A DNA stretch of 64,000 nt from Zelopaecilomyces penicillatus (taxonomy: Eukaryota > Ascomycota > Sordariomycetes > Hypocreales > Pseudodiploosporaceae). Below the pieces are notes generated by a model. That model was not told the DNA's origin. It saw only the letters and a list, made by a program, of their open reading frames with translations, and searched no databases. Both the position numbers and the translations under genes were made by a program. Location of the stretch: positions 496,001 to 560,000 of the forward strand of contig VCCP01000007.1 in the NCBI GenBank assembly GCA_005765155.1. The letters run 5' to 3'. Of this stretch, positions 58,480-64,000 are shown piece after piece (position 1 is the stretch's first letter; every line of letters starts with the position of its first letter).

Positions 58480-58874
58480 TTTTAATAAAGGGAAAACAAT
58501 ATATATAATAATACTAACACCACCTATAGAATTATAATATAATTTTAAGATAGTTATATAATTAGTATAATCTATAAGGATTAAATAAATAAGAAAAGCT
58601 ATAAAATAATAATATAATAAAATAAATTTAAAAGATTAATTAATTATCCTATAATTAATTAAATAAAGAAAATAGTTTTTTAATAGCTAATCTTTTAAAT
58701 ATACTAAAAAAATTCTTAGGTAAAAGAGGGAAAAACTTAAATTAAATAATATCTGCCCTGTTTAAATAGCCTGGGTATAGTTTATCTACTTATATAGTTT
58801 AATCCCCCTAAATACAGCTTATATAGCTATAGCTTAATCAACTAGCAAGAGGGTATGTTCAACCCAGTTATTAA
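58480..58874 (-). repeat. LTR copy, 5' side of the 12.8-kb element
   Basis: Partner of 46046-46441. Its left end is more mutated than copy 1 and its right end less so (for example CAACCCAGTTATTA retained). Exact ends and target-site duplication could not be fixed; short complementary ends TTTAATAA and TTATTAAA flank both copies. Confidence 0.85.
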
Positions 58875-59700
58875 AGTATCCTTATATATATAATCTTATT
58901 TATATTAAAGTGTTTAATTCTTATTAATTTTATTAGTAATAAAACTTTTAAAATAATATTATTATTTAAATTCTAAAAAAGAGAAAACTAAAGAGAGTAT
59001 TTTAGATATCTAGGATTAATTATCTGAGCTATAATTATAGCTTTTTTTAGCTTTAAACTATTTATCTTGTATTTATAAGCTTAAGAAGAAGGCTAAAGAG
59101 TAAAGCTTTAAGTTGGTTTATTAGGGTTTAAAGGAGTTAAATACTAAAAATAGGATTAATCTAATTTCTATCTTAAAGGTATATAAGTATTATATAATAT
59201 TAAATTTATAGTTTTTAAATACTTTAAATAAAATAGATTAATTTTCCTTAGATTTAGATAATAAATTTATTGATTTAAGGTCTTTAATCAGATTAATTAA
59301 TTCTAAAGGAATTATTATAGTATTAAATAATAATAGTTTAAATAATTAATAGATTCCTATATATTATCTTTAGGTTTAAAACCTTTCTATTTAATAAGAT
59401 ACTTATTTTAATTGTTTTCTTATCTAGTATTTAATATTATTTTTATTTCCTATTCTTTTTTAATTATTTTTATTTATATTATTATATATTGTTTTATATT
59501 ATTAAATACTTTATTTAAGAAGGAAATATAGAATATAAGATATAATTATATATTCTTTGGTAATAAAAGTTTATAATTAGTATTAGAAATAGCTTTCTTG
59601 ATTTTAAAAGATTTAAATTTCTTGAAATCTAATTTATTGCTTAGTTATATTATTATAATATTTAGAGAGGTTTTGCCTAATATATAATATAAAAGATATA
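58875..59700. other. Linker and 3' part of right-edge element
   Basis: Moderately A+T-rich DNA between the 5' LTR of the 12.8-kb element and the integrase echo of the next. It should contain the 3' end of the minus-strand element, but no LTR partner lies in the window, so the boundary is open. Confidence 0.4.
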
Positions 59701-60057
59701 TTATATCTCTCTCCTTAAAGATTAGTCCCTTTAATCTTTATTTATTTATATAATATTTTATTCTATTATAGATAATTTATAATTATATATAAAGTTCTTT
59801 ATATAGTTTTTATAGTTATATAATATCTAATATAGCTTTTTCTGATTTTAGCCTTTCTTATTATAATAAATAAAAAGCTTTAGGTATAAATCTGTAATTG
59901 GTATATATTAGTATAGTTTATATTAATTCAGAAATAGATATATTATAGATTAATTATAGTTAATAGGTATTTTATTTAATTATTTTAATAGTAATTAATA
60001 TAAGTATATAAATATTTTTTAATAATTTAATTGATTTATTTTATTTATTTATTTATT

Positions 60058-60360
60058 TATAGATAATAGGTAGTATTAAGTTTATATCTGGTCCTAAGAT
60101 ATCTTATTAATCCTTACTAAAACTTAAAGGTGAATATTATTCCTTTATTAGATATAATTTCTTCTAATAAGCTATATAAGCTTATAATCACTTTATTAAA
60201 ACTATAAATAAGGTTTTTAATTAAATTTACTTTTAGGTAAGGGATAAAGTATAAGAATTTTATTAATCTTTTTATAATAATTTATATTAAGTTATAGGCT
60301 ATTTTTACAAAGGATTCTATTAATAAGGGTAGTTTAATAATAAAGTTAAATAATATTAAT
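60058..60360 (-). pseudogene. Integrase core, RIP-mutated
   Basis: The minus strand at about 60240-60360 reads FNFIIKLPLLIESFV then III-KRLIKFLYFIP, matching the DFI-x-x-LP...VIVDRLTKFxxFIP block with Asp codons changed to Asn or Lys. At 60058-60150 it reads GLIRYLRTRYKLNTTYYL, matching the late core (LGTRHKLSTTYHPQTDGQ). A catalytically dead integrase relic. Confidence 0.78.
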
Positions 60361-60818
60361 TCTTATAGTTATATAGGTACTAATAGTGGTTATAACTCTT
60401 TATATAGTTTATATCTTATTAGCTTGGTTTATCTATAAGTAATATAATCATTTATAACCCTTTGAATTATCTATTATAATCCTTTAAATCTATAGTATCT
60501 TTATATTTATTCTATAATCTTTATAATTCCTTAATAATTATAAATAGAGGATTTATATAATTCTTATATAATAGTTTCTTAGAGTTCTTTAAATATTTAG
60601 AGTTTTTTATTATATTTATAGTATTTATCCTTTTATTTTATACCTTTAGGTATCTTTATTATATCTTTTAAGGAATATACTTATTTAATTTGTTTTAAGA
60701 TAAGGTTAATTAATATAACTTAGTATATAGTATTTAGCTTTATTTATAGTATATCTGATTTAGATATTTAAAAGATTTATTCTTTATAATAAGGCTTTCT
60801 ATTATTATAATTACTTTA

Positions 60819-60890
60819 TTAGCTTAGAGTATCTACTCTATTATTTTTAGATCCTTTATAATAAATGATTTTATAGTTATAATCTTTAAG
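60819..60890 (-). pseudogene. RNase H C-terminal block, RIP-mutated
   Basis: The minus strand reads DYNYKIIYYKGSKNNRVDTLS, matching the Gypsy RNase H end (the I-Y-x-x-G-x-x-N-x-x-A-D-x-LSR pattern). It lies between RT and integrase echoes in the expected order. Confidence 0.75.
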
Positions 60891-61149
60891 GGTTTTTATA
60901 TAATAGGTTTATTATATATTTAACTTTTATATAGTAATAAAATAAGAGATATTCTTATAATTAATAAAAACCTTTATTTAATAATTGTTTTTTTATAAGT
61001 AATATAAGAATTTATTAAAAGCTTTAATAATAGCTATAAATTCTTTATTATAAATTAGATAATTAAGTTTTGTTTTATAAAGTTTTTTAAAGTAGAAAAT
61101 AATAAATTATAATCTTTTTTTATTATTTTATTATTTAATTTAAGCTTTA

Positions 61150-61800
61150 ATAGTATAATTTAAGATATTAATCTTTAGTTCTATAGGTTTATCTGGATTA
61201 TATATTACTAATATAGGTTCTTTATAGATTTGTTTTTTAAGTTCTTTAAATATAGTATTTATATTAGGTTTTTATAGGAATTTATAATCTTTCTTAGTAT
61301 ATTTAATAAATAATATAGCTATTTTATTATAATTATAGATAAACTTTTAGTAGTAGTTAATAAAATCCAAAAACTCTTATATATTTATAATATTTTATAG
61401 TATTAGCTAGTTATATACTATAGCGATTTTTATTAGTTTTATTTGAATTTTATTTAGTAAAAAGATATATTCTAAAAAGGTAATTATTTATTTATAAAAT
61501 TTATATTTTTTTAATTTAATAAGAAGATTATTATCTTAGAGTAGTTATAATATTTTATAAATATATTCTCTATATTTTTTTTTTATTTAAAAGAAGATTA
61601 GAATATTATTTAAATAGATTATTATAAAGATATTTAAATATTCTTAGAGAATATTATTAATTATATATTAAAATATTATAGAGGTATTAATAAGATTAAA
61701 AGGTATTACTAGGTATTTAAAAAATCTAAATTTAATTCTAAAAGTGGTTTTCTATTTATTACCTTTCTTTATTTAAATCAAGTTATATTCTCCTTTAAGG
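61150..61800 (-). pseudogene. RIP-mutated Gypsy reverse transcriptase and connection
   Basis: Minus strand: KGEYNLI...KTTFRIKFRFFKYLVIPF at about 61680-61800 (the TAFRT...FEYLVMPFGL block), then NTSIIF (NAPATF), then EYLNIFIIIYLNNILIF at 61590-61650, where the catalytic YLDD reads YLNN. The thumb (NNLLIKLKKYKFYK) is at about 61480-61570 and the connection EFLDFINYY at 61322-61378. Stops replace Gln, Arg and Trp codons. A clear Ty3/Gypsy assignment. Confidence 0.85.
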
Positions 61801-62439
61801 TTTAAGGTAATAAACTAGTTTATTCTATATAATTAATTATATAGTTTATTAATTAATAATAAGGGTATTTAATCTTTAATTATAATTATATTTAATAATT
61901 AATAATCTATAATTAATTATAGTTTATTATTCTTTTTTAATATAAATATAATAAGGTATTCTGCTTTAGATATAAATAGTTAGATATATCCTTTTTTAAG
62001 TATTTTATTAAGGTACTCTTATAATATTTTAAATTCCTTAGTATTTAATATATAAATCTTAATAAAAATAGGCTTCTTTTTATTTATAATCTGGATTTTA
62101 TAATTCTATTGATTATATAAGGGGAGCTTTATTTTAAGTTCTTTATAAAATAGTTAATATATTTATAGTATTCTTTTAGTATAGGTATAAGTTATTTTTC
62201 TATATCTAAGGGTGATTTGTTTTTAAAGTATTCTTATAATTACTTTATTATTATCCTAAAAGCAGTAATAATCTATTAGGTTTATTATTATTAATTATTA
62301 TATTATTTTTTAGTATGATTTCCTGGTAGAAGGCCTTTCTTAATAGTTATAAAGCGTTTCTTTTTTGCTTTATTTATTATTATTAGATATTTATAATCTT
62401 TTAAGGATAATATAGTATTACTTTATTATATCTGGTTTA

Positions 62440-62560
62440 TCTTTTAATTAATCTATAGATTATTATTAAATAACTAGGGATAATCTAGTATAAATTTATA
62501 TTCTTTAATATCTATTATATTAAATATAGTATTATCTTAATATCCTTAGACTTTAAATTT
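62440..62560 (-). pseudogene. Retroviral-type protease tail, RIP-mutated
   Basis: The minus strand reads FNIIDIKEYKFILDYP-stop-LFNNN, matching the Gypsy protease end (D-x-ILG-x-PWL-x-x-xNP). The Trp codon has become a stop (TGG to TAG), a typical RIP product. It lies between the gag-side segment and RT. Confidence 0.65.
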
Positions 62561-64000
62561 AAAATAATCAGTCTTTTTATTAATCTATTCTTTATTATAG
62601 GTAAAGGTATTTTCTTTAAGGTTATATAAGGGGTATAGTTCTTTCTTATTATATTATAATAGTTATATATAATTTATAGCTTTTAGTAATATATAATTAC
62701 CTATTACTTTATTATCTATTAATATATAAAAATAATATCTTATAATTTATATTTCTATTATTAGTTTAAGCCTATTAATACTTATTATATAAAGGGTTTT
62801 TTTAATTAAGGGGTTATATTATAACTCTTTTATAGGTAATTTTATTTATTTTTTAAGTTTCTAGGATTATATTCTTTATATAATCTATTATAATTTATTC
62901 TATTTAAGCCTTAAATAATTATATAATATAGAGTTTAATTAGTTTAATTTTCTTTATAGGTTTAGAAATTAAATTCTTATTTATAGAGATTCTTTATTTC
63001 CTTATATATATATTTATTTTCCTTTATATATTATCTGTATTAAGGTTTATTATAATTAATTATTATTATAGCTTTATATTAAATCCTCTTTAGGATATTA
63101 TCTTCTAGTAGTTATCTTTTATATTATTATATTAGTTTTTATTATAAATATATATTATACTTAAGGTTGATATAATTATATAAGTCCTTCTTTTTATAGT
63201 CTATAAGTTATAATCTATTATATCCTAATTTAAGCTTTTCCTATTTATAAACCTTATAATAGATAGATTTATAATCTTTATTTTTAGCTTTTTATTTATA
63301 TTTTTCTAGGGTTTTAGGGTATAGTTTAAATATACTAATTCTAAAAGATATAAAGTACTTAGCCTTATATTAGTTAATAAATTAATCTTTTATAAGGATA
63401 TTCTTGATTCTTTATACTTTTATATAGTATAGGAAGAATTTATTCTGGATTTTTATTTTCTAATATTAAAAATAAAAGAAATTAATATATAATATCTAAC
63501 TGATTTTACTATAGAAAATATAATTAAGGTCTAAGAATATATAATTATCTTTATATTTACTATAGTTGGTTTTTAATATAAAGGCTTTTCTAAGATAATC
63601 TTTTAGGATAGGGATACCTAAGCCTTTTTTTAATATCTATTTATAAATATATTTAATAATTATAAATTAAAGATTAATTTTATCTATATAACTTGGTATT
63701 TATATAAGTTTAATTATTATTTCCTTAAGGTATTTATAGGTAGTACTCTTAGGTAATAGATATAGTATAATATAATACTAAATTATCCTAAGAGGCTTTT
63801 TACTCTTAGATTCTAAAGAATTAAAGTTTAAGCTTTTATTTATAGTATTATCTTTTATTAATATATTTTTATTATTAATAGTAAGGATGATTTATCTATC
63901 TAGGATTTCCTTAAATTCTTTCTTTTTATCTATATTTATATCCAGTTATTAATCCTATTATATAGTATTAGATTAGGTTAGTATAGTTTATAATATTAAT

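Larger units (their letters stand above)
46046..58874 (-). mobile_element. Ty3/Gypsy-type LTR retrotransposon relic, 12.8 kb
   Basis: Bounded by two direct ~395 bp copies (46046-46441 and 58480-58874). On the minus strand, reverse transcriptase (about 53.6 kb), RNase H/connection (about 53.0-53.35 kb) and integrase (about 51.8-52.1 kb) echoes follow in Gypsy order, so the 5' LTR is the right-hand copy. RIP transitions and stops break all frames. The span exceeds the usual 5-8 kb. Regions 46.4-50.5 kb and 54.3-58.4 kb are unassigned, and the plus strand is A-rich at about 47.9-49.1 kb, so a nested insertion or an antisense frame is likely. Confidence 0.72.
59700..64000 (-). mobile_element. Ty3/Gypsy retrotransposon relic running out of the right edge
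   Basis: Minus-strand pol echoes run in canonical order from high to low coordinates: gag-side segment (63421-64000, inverted match to 44690-45262), protease-like ILxYPWL (about 62440-62520), RT (61590-61800), connection (61322-61378), RNase H end (60819-60890), integrase (60058-60360). RIP is moderate, so many motifs remain readable. The 5' LTR and most of gag are outside the window. Confidence 0.78.

Overview
The window looks like a chromosome segment of a filamentous ascomycete (Pezizomycotina). Three protein genes with short GT-AG introns and roughly balanced base composition sit as islands in blocks that are almost purely A+T. The A+T blocks carry the marks of repeat-induced point mutation (RIP): retrotransposon genes still readable as amino-acid echoes but full of transitions and stops, and surviving C almost only in a CpT context. 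No rRNA, tRNA or CRISPR was found. The species cannot be named from the sequence alone.

Layout. 1-3961 (minus): 5' part of a TFC3-like gene, the B-box-binding subunit of TFIIIC; its 3' end lies beyond the left edge. 4040-5060: an A+T wedge with a pure heptanucleotide array. 5892-11822 (plus): a complete UFD4/TRIP12-type HECT ubiquitin ligase with four exons. 12331-25841: A+T block of old repeat relics. 25842-26791 (minus): a small two-exon gene for a conserved basic fungal protein. 27031-64000: a long A+T block whose left part is almost erased and whose right part (about 39.5-64 kb) is less mutated and still shows Ty3/Gypsy-type retrotransposons.

Mobile-element archaeology. At least two Gypsy lineages lie on the minus strand. 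One spans about 46.05-58.87 kb between two direct ~395 bp LTR-like copies. The other runs from about 59 kb out of the right edge, with protease, reverse transcriptase, RNase H and integrase echoes in the canonical order. A related gag fragment on the plus strand (43.46-45.28 kb) has a CCHC zinc knuckle with all four ligands turned to Tyr codons, and is flanked by two ~442 bp LTR-like copies in inverted orientation. Further left, direct repeats between 13.6-21.6 kb and 28.0-35.9 kb suggest that one element inserted into another before both decayed.

The three genes are housekeeping: RNA polymerase III transcription, ubiquitin-dependent degradation, and probably a nuclear or nucleolar function. 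They are not an operon or cluster. TFC3 and UFD4 are divergent neighbours. I found no convincing new defence or metabolic system; the unusual content is the repeat and RIP structure. All alignments were made by eye, so repeat boundaries are approximate.
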